From a virus: a DNA stretch of 35,666 nt. Both the position numbers and the translations under genes were made by a program. This document shows positions 1 through 6,749 of this stretch, piece after piece; position 1 is the stretch's first letter, and every line of letters begins with the position of its first letter. The stretch is from IMG/VR virus record IMGVR_UViG_3300022822_000050, positions 1 to 35,666 of that record; one strand, 5' to 3'. The notes beneath the pieces were generated by a model, which was not told the origin of the DNA, searched no databases, and worked only from the letters and a program-made list of their open reading frames with translations.

Positions 1-203
1 TCATAAACTGGCATTACTCAGTACAAAACAACGAGCAGAAATTAACGCTGGTTGTTTTGCGTGAAGTGCAGGAAAAAGTTGTCAGACGGTTTGAGATTGA
101 ACAAGAGTATCAATACCGAGTGCTTGAGCTAATCGATAACGTTTATCATCAATCGCTATACAGTCACGCAGGCGAAGAATTACAAGATCAAACGCCAATA
201 CTA
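1..203. repeat. Terminal overlap, left copy
   Basis: Bases 1-203 match 35464-35666 except at position 76 (A here, C at 35539). The copy lies inside the portal coding sequence and the reading frame continues across the join. It is therefore best read as the overlap of a circular or circularly permuted genome rather than a genuine terminal repeat. Confidence 0.95.
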
Positions 204-902
204 GTAAACGGATTACTGTCTGACTCTATACCGTTTTATATGATTGAAGTTGGTGCAGAGAATAAGGCGATCATAAATGACTTGGTTGACGCTAACATAA
301 ATCATTATAGATTTTTTGCAGACTATGCAGCAAAAGAGCATTCAAGCGCATTTCCTGTGTTTTATGAAACAGGTGTGACTGGTGACGATGAAAATATCAT
401 TATCGGGCCTAATGCTAAGTGGTCAAGTGTCTCAGTAGATGCACAATTTGGCGTATTGCAGACACAAAGTGACGGCGGTTCAATGCGCCAGTATCTGCTG
501 GACATGGAGAATAGAATGGCGGCGCTAGGTGCTGAAATGCTAAAACCTAGAATCGCAGGTGCTGAAAGTGCGGAGGCTAAGAGTCTCGATCAAGTGGCTC
601 AAAACTCGACTACGGCTGATGTCGCTAGAACAGTGTCAGAAGCGTACACAAAGGCTATGAATTTTTGCGCTAGATGGTTAAACGCACCGGAAGAAGTGAT
701 TTATGAGCTAAACACCGATTACAACCCAAAATCGATGGATGCTCAGATGTTAACTGCACTGATTGCAGGGTGGCAGGGTAACGCAATATCCTACGACACA
801 TTTTATGAGAACTTACAGCGTGGCGAGATTGCAAGCACTAAGCGTACAGTGGAAGAAGAAAAAGCCATGATTGTAACCGACAGCACAGGAATGAATGAAT
901 AA
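1..902 (+). CDS. Portal protein, DUF4055 family (3' part)
   Basis: This is the C-terminal 300 codons of the portal gene whose start lies at 34935. Joining 34935-35463 to 1-902 gives one uninterrupted frame of 476 residues, the usual size of DUF4055 portal proteins. A portal forms the dodecameric ring at the capsid vertex through which terminase pumps DNA and to which the neck attaches. The segment here is mainly helical and acidic. The family call rests on overall resemblance and on its place after the large terminase and before the MuF-type head protein. The stop is one base into the next start (TAATG), so translation is probably coupled. A TTG at 57 is an in-frame internal codon, not a start. 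Confidence 0.85.
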   Translation, partial: INWHYSVQNNEQKLTLVVLREVQEKVVRRFEIEQEYQYRVLELIDNVYHQSLYSHAGEELQDQTPILVNGLLSDSIPFYMIEVGAENKAIINDLVDANINHYRFFADYAAKEHSSAFPVFYETGVTGDDENIIIGPNAKWSSVSVDAQFGVLQTQSDGGSMRQYLLDMENRMAALGAEMLKPRIAGAESAEAKSLDQVAQNSTTADVARTVSEAYTKAMNFCARWLNAPEEVIYELNTDYNPKSMDAQMLTALIAGWQGNAISYDTFYENLQRGEIASTKRTVEEEKAMIVTDSTGMNE

Positions 903-1993
903 TGTCTGATAACTTGGTTGAACAGTCAGCAAGACATGCAATATATACGCAACGATTTGCGGGGCATCTTGCTAACCTGTTCGACCCATATTCAGACAGA
1001 CTTAGAAAGCAGCTAAAAATCTTGCTCATGGATGCACCAGAAACAACGCAGAATCTAGCGACAATAAACAGGCTTATAACTGAGTATAGAAACCTGTCAT
1101 TGGCTGTATATGGTGAGTATAACGATAACGACATACTACCAGAGCTGGAGGACTTTACTGTAGCTGAAAGTCAGTGGGCGGCTAAGAGTTTATCTGCTGT
1201 AGTTGACTCAGCAACTATACAGTTAACAGTACCAGCAGCGGCGCAAGTCTGGGCAGGCGTTAGAGCTGCGCCACTCGTGATACCTGGTAGCAACGGTATT
1301 AATTTGCTAGAACCGTTTATAAAGAAATGGGAAGCAAAGCGGATAGAGGTTGTGGGCGACCAGATACGAACGGGATTTATGACGGGCCGCACTAACTCAC
1401 AAATAGCATCTGACATAGCCGGAAAGAATGGTTTTTTGGATAAGCAGAACAAGGCATCTATTAAAGCATTAGTGCGCACATCTACAAATCACGTCAGTAA
1501 CATTGCGCGACAAAAAACATACGACGATAACGGCGACATAGTAAAAGGTTACGAAATAATTGCCACGCTCGACGGCAGAACCAGTGACATATGCCGTGGC
1601 TATGATGGAAAGATTGTCAAGAATGGCGATGAGTTCAAGCCAATGCCGCCGTTTCATCCGAATTGTAGGACAAGTACAGCGCCAGTGCTAGATAAAAGAT
1701 TTAAACTAGACGACGGCGAAGGCACCAGAGCAAGCCGTGGAATTGAGGGAGGTCAGCAAGTGCCAGAGGAGCAAACCTATTACGACTGGCTAAGAGGTCA
1801 AGGCGCTCAAGGCGAGAATGGCAGAGCATTTGTATTTGACGTGCTAGGCGAGGAAAGAGGGAAATTATTCTTAGATGGTGGGTTGTCAGTAACCAAATTT
1901 AAACAGCTTACAATGGATGAGCTTTTTAGGCCCATACCATTAGATGTGCTGAGAAAGAAAACCAGCTTACAACTGGCATTTGATAAAATTTAA
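902..1993 (+). CDS. Minor head protein, SPP1 gp7/MuF-like
   Basis: Protein of 363 residues, likely incorporated into the procapsid next to the portal and acting in head assembly or DNA ejection. The C-terminal MuF-type domain is recognisable at about residues 180-260: a helix beginning VRTSTNHVSN, then DGRTSDICRGYDGKI, then HPNCRTSTAP with H252 and C255. The DGRT-C-H-C-R pattern is the family's conserved core. The N-terminal half is helical with no recognisable domain. It follows the portal with a TAATG overlap, the standard order portal-MuF-scaffold-capsid. About 100 residues follow the MuF core and are unassigned. Confidence 0.85.
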   Translation: MSDNLVEQSARHAIYTQRFAGHLANLFDPYSDRLRKQLKILLMDAPETTQNLATINRLITEYRNLSLAVYGEYNDNDILPELEDFTVAESQWAAKSLSAVVDSATIQLTVPAAAQVWAGVRAAPLVIPGSNGINLLEPFIKKWEAKRIEVVGDQIRTGFMTGRTNSQIASDIAGKNGFLDKQNKASIKALVRTSTNHVSNIARQKTYDDNGDIVKGYEIIATLDGRTSDICRGYDGKIVKNGDEFKPMPPFHPNCRTSTAPVLDKRFKLDDGEGTRASRGIEGGQQVPEEQTYYDWLRGQGAQGENGRAFVFDVLGEERGKLFLDGGLSVTKFKQLTMDELFRPIPLDVLRKKTSLQLAFDKI

Positions 1994-1995
1994 AA

Positions 1996-2037
1996 TTGCA
2001 AGAGTTTATACCATTTATTTATAAACAATGTTAAAAT
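1996..2037 (+). promoter_or_regulatory. Candidate promoter before scaffold/capsid genes
   Basis: The 84-bp gap before the scaffold gene is the only sizeable one in the head block. It holds TTGCAA (1996-2001) 18 bp ahead of TATAAA (2020-2025), and an extended -10 element TGTTAAAAT at 2029-2037. The string TGTTAAAATACA is repeated exactly at 31776-31787, before another late gene group. Either could fire; the case is by pattern only. Confidence 0.4.
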
Positions 2038-2077
2038 ACAATCAAGTCAAAGACTAACTAACCCAAAGGGTAATAAA

Positions 2078-2719
2078 ATGTTAAAGGGATTCGAGGAAGA
2101 TTTTGCTGGATTAGAATTATCAGACGAAATTAAAACACAACTAATAGACGCAGCCAACAAAAGAGCAGGCGGATTAGTTAGTAAAAATACAGAATTACTA
2201 GAAAAGTTGTCTCAGAACAAAAGCAGCTCGATGGAGAGTCAAGGTGCAGCGGAAGAATTGGCTGCACTCAAGGCATTAAGAGAGCAGCAAGAGCAAGAGT
2301 CAAAAAAGAATTACGACGCAGCTCTAAACTTAAATTCTGAAAAATATACCAAACAAATTAATGAATTGTCTGAGAAAGTCGGGCAGTTTGAAACGAAAGA
2401 GCGCAACACGGCGATTGGCAACAGCATTAACGATGCTCTAACCGAGGCTCGTGTTAATCCACTGTACAGTGACTTGGTAACTAACCAGTTCAAACAGCAG
2501 GCGCAACTAATTGATGGCAAAGTCATGGTTGGGGATGTCTCGTTAAGCGATGCAATAAAAACATGGTCTGAAACCGATCAGGGCAAAGCGGTCAGACTCG
2601 CACCAGAAAATAGCGGGGGAAACTCCAACGGTGGCACTAGTAAACCAGGTTCAGGTAACGGTAAAGATACCGCCTCTGATAAACGTGCCAACGACATCAA
2701 TAAACGATTCGGAAAATAA
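2078..2719 (+). CDS. Capsid scaffolding protein
   Basis: Protein of 213 residues immediately upstream of the major capsid gene, where tailed phages keep the scaffold. Residues about 30-115 are strongly helical and charged (coiled coil, rich in Glu, Lys and Gln). The C-terminus (about 175-213) is a Gly/Ser/Asn-rich flexible tail ending in a basic segment, KRANDINKRFGK, the kind of tail that contacts capsid subunits. No protease motif is visible, so a separate or host protease, or none, is implied. The ribosome site AAAGGG lies about 10 bases before the ATG. Function is inferred from position and architecture. Confidence 0.8.
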   Translation: MLKGFEEDFAGLELSDEIKTQLIDAANKRAGGLVSKNTELLEKLSQNKSSSMESQGAAEELAALKALREQQEQESKKNYDAALNLNSEKYTKQINELSEKVGQFETKERNTAIGNSINDALTEARVNPLYSDLVTNQFKQQAQLIDGKVMVGDVSLSDAIKTWSETDQGKAVRLAPENSGGNSNGGTSKPGSGNGKDTASDKRANDINKRFGK

Positions 2720-2731
2720 AAAGGTACAATC

Positions 2732-3700
2732 ATGGCTTTAGCAAATATGCAGGTATATAACGACGAAATTCTGGGTAACACTATTGAATTACTCGGTCAG
2801 AAAATTGATATGTTCAACGCTGCAAGTGGCGGAACAATCTTACTAAACTCAAACGCATTTCGCGGCGATTTTAGTAAAGAGTCATTCTTTAATCAGATTG
2901 CAGGCGCACAACGTCGAGTAGACCGATACGCCACTAACGGCGCACAGTCTGCCACGACTCTCCCACAGTCTGAGATGGTTGGCGTAAAAGTTGCTGGTGG
3001 ATTTGGCCCAGTATTGTTCGAACCTAGTCAGATGAGCTACTTACTCAAGAACCCAGGTGAGGCTATCACAGCTATTGCTGAGGGATTTGCGGATGCTCTA
3101 TTAGCTGACCAATTAAACACCGCTGTAGGTTGTGCGACTGCTGCTGTGGGTAACATTACTGCATTGACCAATGACGTATCCGGCTCTGCTGGCGTTACTC
3201 AGGGAGGACTAAACAACTCGCATCGCAAATTCGGTGATATGAGTTCAATGCTAGCGGCTGATGTTATGCGTGGTGATGTTTACCATCGTCTAGTAGCCGA
3301 GGCAATTACAAACAGTAATCGATTATTCCTATCGACCAATGTTCAGGTAGTTAATATTCTGGGTAAGTTGGTTATCATCTCTGATATTCCTGCATTGTTT
3401 TCCGCTGGTACGCCAGACAAAGACTTTGTATTATCTGTTGTTAGCGGTGGTGTAATCGTAGATAACTCAAGTGACATTGTTTCGAACCTTGAAACGACTA
3501 ACGGCAAGAATCGCATTGAAACCACGTTCCAAGCTGATTATACATTCGGCGTTAAGCTCAAGGGCTACTCGTGGGATACTGCTAACGGCGGCAAATCTCC
3601 AACTAATGCTGAGTTGTTTACAGGCACTAACTGGGACAAGACAGTCACCGAAAACAAGCATACATTAGGTACGTTACTAATCGGAAGTGCAGAAGCGTAA
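2732..3700 (+). CDS. Major capsid protein, HK97 fold
   Basis: Protein of 322 residues, expected to form the icosahedral shell. The N-terminus reads MALANMQVYNDEIL and is followed by a segment typical of major capsid proteins of DUF4055-portal phages (about residues 60-75, TNGAQSATTLPQSEMVGVK). The Gly/Ala/Val-rich middle and beta-rich C-terminal half fit the HK97 fold. It comes 12 bases after the scaffold stop and is followed by a hairpin terminator, as expected for a gene needing a high product dose. No family-specific motif proves the call; position, size and composition do. Confidence 0.85.
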   Translation: MALANMQVYNDEILGNTIELLGQKIDMFNAASGGTILLNSNAFRGDFSKESFFNQIAGAQRRVDRYATNGAQSATTLPQSEMVGVKVAGGFGPVLFEPSQMSYLLKNPGEAITAIAEGFADALLADQLNTAVGCATAAVGNITALTNDVSGSAGVTQGGLNNSHRKFGDMSSMLAADVMRGDVYHRLVAEAITNSNRLFLSTNVQVVNILGKLVIISDIPALFSAGTPDKDFVLSVVSGGVIVDNSSDIVSNLETTNGKNRIETTFQADYTFGVKLKGYSWDTANGGKSPTNAELFTGTNWDKTVTENKHTLGTLLIGSAEA

Positions 3701-3707
3701 ATAAATT

Positions 3708-3730
3708 GGGCGGCTTAGGTCGCCCTTTTA
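3708..3730 (+). terminator. Rho-independent terminator after capsid gene
   Basis: Stem GGGCG (3708-3712) pairs with CGCCC (3721-3725), with a possible extra G-T pair, an 8-base loop and a TTTT run at 3726-3729. It begins 8 bases after the capsid stop. Because the late genes continue on the same strand, it probably works as a partial terminator that raises capsid over neck/tail transcript. Confidence 0.75.
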
Positions 3731-3743
3731 CTGAGGGCGTGTT

Positions 3744-3902
3744 GTGAATATAAAATATCTAAAGCATCCAGTGACAATCGAAGAAAAACAAAGCTTAAAT
3801 AAGCATGGCTTTAAAATAATCGACATTAAATTCAAGCCAGTCGATGAAGTTGAAGAAGTCAAGCCAAAGCGGAAAGTATTATCTAAGGGTAAGCAGCTCT
3901 AA
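3744..3902 (+). CDS. Small basic protein after capsid gene
   Basis: A 52-codon frame starting with GTG and preceded by GAGGG about 7 bases upstream. The protein begins NIKYLKHPVTIEEK and ends in a Lys-rich tail (KPKRKVLSKGKQL). Small proteins at this position are common between the capsid and connector genes of siphoviruses. I do not recognise the family; a capsid-decorating or connector-associated role is only a guess. It starts just after the capsid terminator and ends in a TAATG overlap with the next small frame, which supports it being translated. Confidence 0.6.
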   Translation: MNIKYLKHPVTIEEKQSLNKHGFKIIDIKFKPVDEVEEVKPKRKVLSKGKQL

Positions 3903-3982
3903 TGTCATACTTGCCGATTGATATAATGACTGGCGAACGGCGAGCATATAGTCGGTTAAAAACCTTTAATGAGGATCCATAA
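3902..3982 (+). CDS. 26-residue micro-protein in neck block
   Basis: Frame MSYLPIDIMTGERRAYSRL plus seven more residues. Its ATG overlaps the stop of the preceding gene (TAATG) and its stop overlaps the start of the next gene (TAATG again), exactly the junction style used by its neighbours. The double coupling and the even spacing argue for a real gene or a coupling leader. There is no recognised family. Confidence 0.45.
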   Translation: MSYLPIDIMTGERRAYSRLKTFNEDP

Positions 3983-4488
3983 TGCCACTAATTATAGAAG
4001 ATGGCTCAATGGTAGCCAATGCCAATAGCTTCGCAACTGATGCGGAATTTTTAGCGTATGCAGCATTGCGAGGGTTTACTGTTCCTTCAACTGAATCAGA
4101 ACGGGTTGCCCTGCTGATTATGGCTATGGATTATCTTTTTAACGTTGAAAGCAAGCTAAGTGGTGACCGTGTAAGTGTTGATCAAGAATTACCATACCCA
4201 AGGGTTGGAGCGTGCGCTAAAAACTTTATTGTACCATCAACTGGAGCCAAATCTATACCAGAGGACATCAAAAAAGCTCAGATTGAATTAGCAATACAGG
4301 CCAATACATCAGACATTCTAATCAGCGGTACAAGCAATAATTTATCGTCGTTTAATGTTGACGGCGTATATTCAGAGTCGTATTTTAGCGGCGGTTCAAT
4401 ATCTACTGTCAGAGCTGACAGAGCAAACGCATACTTGAAGCCGTACATGATAAACGGTGGCAGCAAGAAACTAATGAGACGTGTATAA
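3982..4488 (+). CDS. Head-tail connector (DnaT-like) protein
   Basis: Protein of 168 residues resembling the phage family often labelled DnaT-like ssDNA-binding protein, which in this genomic slot is an adaptor docking on the portal ring. Characteristic features are the N-terminal MPLIIEDGSMVANANSF and, near residues 30-65, a helix pair with FTVPSTESERVALLIMAMDY. A central EDIKKAQIELAIQA helix also fits adaptor folds. It lies between capsid and neck genes, as expected for the first head-completion protein. The DnaT label of the family should not be read as a replication role. Confidence 0.75.
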   Translation: MPLIIEDGSMVANANSFATDAEFLAYAALRGFTVPSTESERVALLIMAMDYLFNVESKLSGDRVSVDQELPYPRVGACAKNFIVPSTGAKSIPEDIKKAQIELAIQANTSDILISGTSNNLSSFNVDGVYSESYFSGGSISTVRADRANAYLKPYMINGGSKKLMRRV

Positions 4489-4854
4489 ATGTCTAGCGCA
4501 AGCATACAGGCAAAGGTAAAACTTGGCTTATCTAAAGCATCGGCAGCGGTTGGCTCAGATACATCTACGCCTATTTATAGAGTTGTAAAATCACAGTCAG
4601 GCAACCCAACTGCACCAGCATCAAGCGAGGTTTCAACGCTGCTACCTAACGCAATATTTAAATCTTATGATAAAGGCTTGACAGACACGAGCATACAAAT
4701 GGGTGATAGAATGCTAGTTAGCGACTCAGACAACGCTATTACACAAAACGATATAATTAGGCAGGGCGAAAAAGATTACATTGTAGTGGCAGTTGATGAA
4801 AAATCACCGCGAGGTAATCCATTGGCTTACATATCACAAGTTAGGCAGCAATAA
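4489..4854 (+). CDS. Head-closure (stopper) protein, putative
   Basis: Protein of 121 residues directly abutting the adaptor stop and overlapping the next gene by one base (TAATG). The second half is beta-rich (MGDRMLVSDSD, NDIIRQGEKDYIVVAVDEKSP), like head-closure proteins that plug the portal channel. Position between adaptor and gp10-like genes supports this. I see no diagnostic motif, so the assignment is by order and fold impression. Confidence 0.6.
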   Translation: MSSASIQAKVKLGLSKASAAVGSDTSTPIYRVVKSQSGNPTAPASSEVSTLLPNAIFKSYDKGLTDTSIQMGDRMLVSDSDNAITQNDIIRQGEKDYIVVAVDEKSPRGNPLAYISQVRQQ

Positions 4855-5282
4855 TGCCACTAATCGGTTTAGACGGTGTTGAGCTTATGCTGCTTGAGAA
4901 TAGCAGACGATTAAACACGAGAATTAGAGGCGTGTTCTTATCCGGCTTATCGGCTGTAATTAAAGCAACTCCGGTTGACGAGGGCAGAGCAAGAAATAAC
5001 TGGTTTCTAACAACTGGCTCACCCTTCAACGGTGCGTTTAGTCGTGGCCCTAGCTCAAGCGGTGCAACATCATCATCAAGCCTAAATACAATGCCAGCGG
5101 AAGTTCTTAATCAGAAAGTTTATTTTACTAACAACCTGCCATACATTGAAACGCTAGAATATGGCGGTTATCCGAACCCAAGTTCTGGCACAAAGACATC
5201 CGGCGGATTTAGCAAACAGGCACCTGGCGGATTTGTCAGAAAACAAATCATCAGAATGAAAAACAAAATCAGGCGGTTGTAA
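4854..5282 (+). CDS. Neck/tail-completion protein, HK97 gp10-like
   Basis: Protein of 142 residues with the look of the HK97 gp10 family. There is an N-terminal helix, then TPVDEGRARNNW (residues about 40-51), the family's hallmark 'T-P-V-D-x-G-x-x-R-x-x-W' signature, then YIETLEYGGYPNP, matching the family's 'Y-a-x-x-l-E-y-G' strand. The C-terminus is basic. Such proteins join head and tail. One-base overlaps bind it to both neighbouring genes. Confidence 0.8.
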   Translation: MPLIGLDGVELMLLENSRRLNTRIRGVFLSGLSAVIKATPVDEGRARNNWFLTTGSPFNGAFSRGPSSSGATSSSSLNTMPAEVLNQKVYFTNNLPYIETLEYGGYPNPSSGTKTSGGFSKQAPGGFVRKQIIRMKNKIRRL

Positions 5283-5701
5283 TGTCATATTTAGACACAA
5301 AGCAGGCATTAATATCAAAGTTATTATCAACTTCAATTACTGGCATTACGTCTGCTGATATTCAATACGAAAACAGCGACTTTAACCCAATCGGCAAAGA
5401 TAAATACATTGGTTGTTATTTCATCCCGGCTACATCAGATACCACAGGTAAAGAAGCTGGCGCACCACAAGAGCAGCGAGGTATATTTCAGATAACAATA
5501 TACATAAAAGCAAACAGCGGAAACTACTCAAACGACCAGCTACAAATCGTGGACGATATATTGGCTGGTTTTGCGTATAACTCAAGTGCAGAGTACAATG
5601 GCAGAACAGTTAGAATTTTAGAATCATCGGTTAATTCAGGCGCAAACAATGGCGCTTGGTATAAACGTGATGTAAGTATAGATTATTTAATAATTATTTA
5701 G
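5282..5701 (+). CDS. Tail terminator, DUF4128-like
   Basis: Protein of 139 residues just before the tail tube gene, the usual place of the tail terminator that caps the tube and joins it to the neck. It carries a conserved-looking core IGCYFIPATSD ... GIFQITIYIKANSG ... QIVDDILAGF seen in DUF4128 and related minor tail proteins. Alternating strands and one helix fit the fold. It starts one base inside the previous stop (TAATG). Confidence 0.7.
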   Translation: MSYLDTKQALISKLLSTSITGITSADIQYENSDFNPIGKDKYIGCYFIPATSDTTGKEAGAPQEQRGIFQITIYIKANSGNYSNDQLQIVDDILAGFAYNSSAEYNGRTVRILESSVNSGANNGAWYKRDVSIDYLIII

Positions 5702-5710
5702 GGGTATAAA

Positions 5711-6121
5711 ATGGCAGGCTCGAACGACTACATATTTAAACTTGGCGCTGATGGTTCAGAGTCGTTAATTGCTGGACAACTTGACGGAACAATGACCGTT
5801 AACGGCGCACCTGTAGAAGTAACTAACAAAGCTAACGGTGGTAAAATTACATACTTAGACAACTTTGTTGCAGGTCAACAGGTTATGTTTGCTGGTACGT
5901 TTACACTGACTCAGGAAACAGTTCAAGACACTATTAAAGCGTCAATTGAATCAGGCGCTCAGTTAGCGGGAATTATTGAAACTGGCATAGGTGGCGAGAA
6001 ATGGCAATGCGATACATGGAGTATTTCAGGCCGTAGCGATTCTGCTGCTGTCAATGGCGTATCACAAATGTCAGTAACGTTTAGTACATCTGGCGATTAC
6101 ACGTATACAGCACCTATTTAA
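5711..6121 (+). CDS. Major tail tube protein
   Basis: Protein of 136 residues, expected to polymerise into the non-contractile tail tube. It begins MAGSNDYIFKLGADG and runs through short beta strands with many Gly, Thr and Ser residues, ending WSISGRSDSAAV ... VTFSTSGDYTYTAPI. This is the typical ending of the siphophage tube family. The ribosome site GGGGT lies about 7 bases upstream of the ATG. It sits immediately before the frameshifted tail chaperone, the order conserved from lambda V-G-T onward. Confidence 0.85.
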   Translation: MAGSNDYIFKLGADGSESLIAGQLDGTMTVNGAPVEVTNKANGGKITYLDNFVAGQQVMFAGTFTLTQETVQDTIKASIESGAQLAGIIETGIGGEKWQCDTWSISGRSDSAAVNGVSQMSVTFSTSGDYTYTAPI

Positions 6122-6558
6122 TGAAGTTTAAGCTATGCTATAAAGAATACGACTACAAAATAACATGGTCAGCTAAACGCGATTTTAAGCGCGAAACTGG
6201 GCGTGGGTTGTGGTCTTCTTTGCAAGGATTGCTTTTCATTGTGCAGGAGAATAAAGGCGGCTCTGTATTCAATTTAATGTCAGAGATGGGAAAACACATT
6301 GACGACGTTGAAGGGGCTATCCTACTGCATTCACTAGCTAAACAGTGCAATTCATCTCTGCAATTGTCAGAGATTGCAGACGCTTGCGATAGAGTGGGCT
6401 GGCGGCCCGTTAATGATGACAGTGATTATGCCCAGCCTTACACGTTGGTACTGTACTCTATGGTTTTAGATATAGATGCTATGTACCAACAGGAGGCCAT
6501 AAAAGCAAAAAAGGATTTATGCCCCTCCTCGGTCGGGCAAGACATAAAGACGAATTAG
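6121..6558 (+). CDS. Tail assembly chaperone (gpG-like)
   Basis: Zero-frame product of 145 residues. By position (tube, chaperone, tape measure) it is the analogue of lambda gpG, which coats the tape measure during tail assembly. Residues 10-60 hold KITWSAKRDFKRETGRGLW, and the rest is helical. Normal termination is at TAG 6556-6558. A slippery heptamer at 6507-6513 lets a fraction of ribosomes shift into the -1 frame and make a longer 209-residue protein (see the next two entries). It overlaps the tube stop by one base. Confidence 0.85.
   Translation: MKFKLCYKEYDYKITWSAKRDFKRETGRGLWSSLQGLLFIVQENKGGSVFNLMSEMGKHIDDVEGAILLHSLAKQCNSSLQLSEIADACDRVGWRPVNDDSDYAQPYTLVLYSMVLDIDAMYQQEAIKAKKDLCPSSVGQDIKTN
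6491..6538 (+). promoter_or_regulatory. Programmed -1 ribosomal frameshift signal
   Basis: All three elements of a bacterial -1 shift site are present in the correct spacing. The slippery heptamer A AAA AAG (6507-6513) is in the zero frame. A perfect internal Shine-Dalgarno AGGAGG (6491-6496) ends 10 bases upstream. A potential stem GCCC (6521-6524)/GGGC (6535-6538) begins 7 bases downstream. Heptamer, upstream SD and spacing are those of the E. coli dnaX shift site. The -1 frame is open from here to 6749. Confidence 0.9.
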
Positions 6559-6749
6559 AAATAGCCGACTTTGATTTTTACGCGTGGTGGAAAGCATTAA
6601 TCAAAGCTGGCGTTCAACCTTCCGAAGCGTGGGCAATGGATTTTATAGAAACAGCTCACGTATTAGAGTTAGAGCCGAAAAGAACAGATTTTACCCTTGC
6701 ACTCTATCACCAGCGCAGGCAGAACGGAGCCCCAGACATTGAGCACTGA
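6513..6749 (+). CDS. Frameshift extension of tail chaperone (gpGT-like)
   Basis: The -1 frame continues for 78 codons beyond the shift, giving a 131+78 residue fusion that corresponds to lambda gpGT, whose T domain recruits tube protein to the tape measure. The extension reads GFMPLLGRARHKDELEIADF and then WWKALIKAGVQPSEAWAMDF, a helical, Trp-rich domain like other T extensions. An ATG at 6519 exists, but the nearest SD is the frameshift stimulator 22 bases upstream, too far for independent initiation. It ends overlapping the tape measure start. Confidence 0.85.
   Translation, partial: GFMPLLGRARHKDELEIADFDFYAWWKALIKAGVQPSEAWAMDFIETAHVLELEPKRTDFTLALYHQRRQNGAPDIEH

Noticed and set aside
1-203. 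Genuine direct terminal repeats of a linear genome
   Set aside because: The repeat lies mid-gene in the portal frame and carries a mismatch. Overlap of a circular assembly explains it more simply.
6519-6749. Independent gene starting at ATG 6519
   Set aside because: The only SD nearby is 22 bases upstream and belongs to the frameshift signal; the frameshift explains the frame better.
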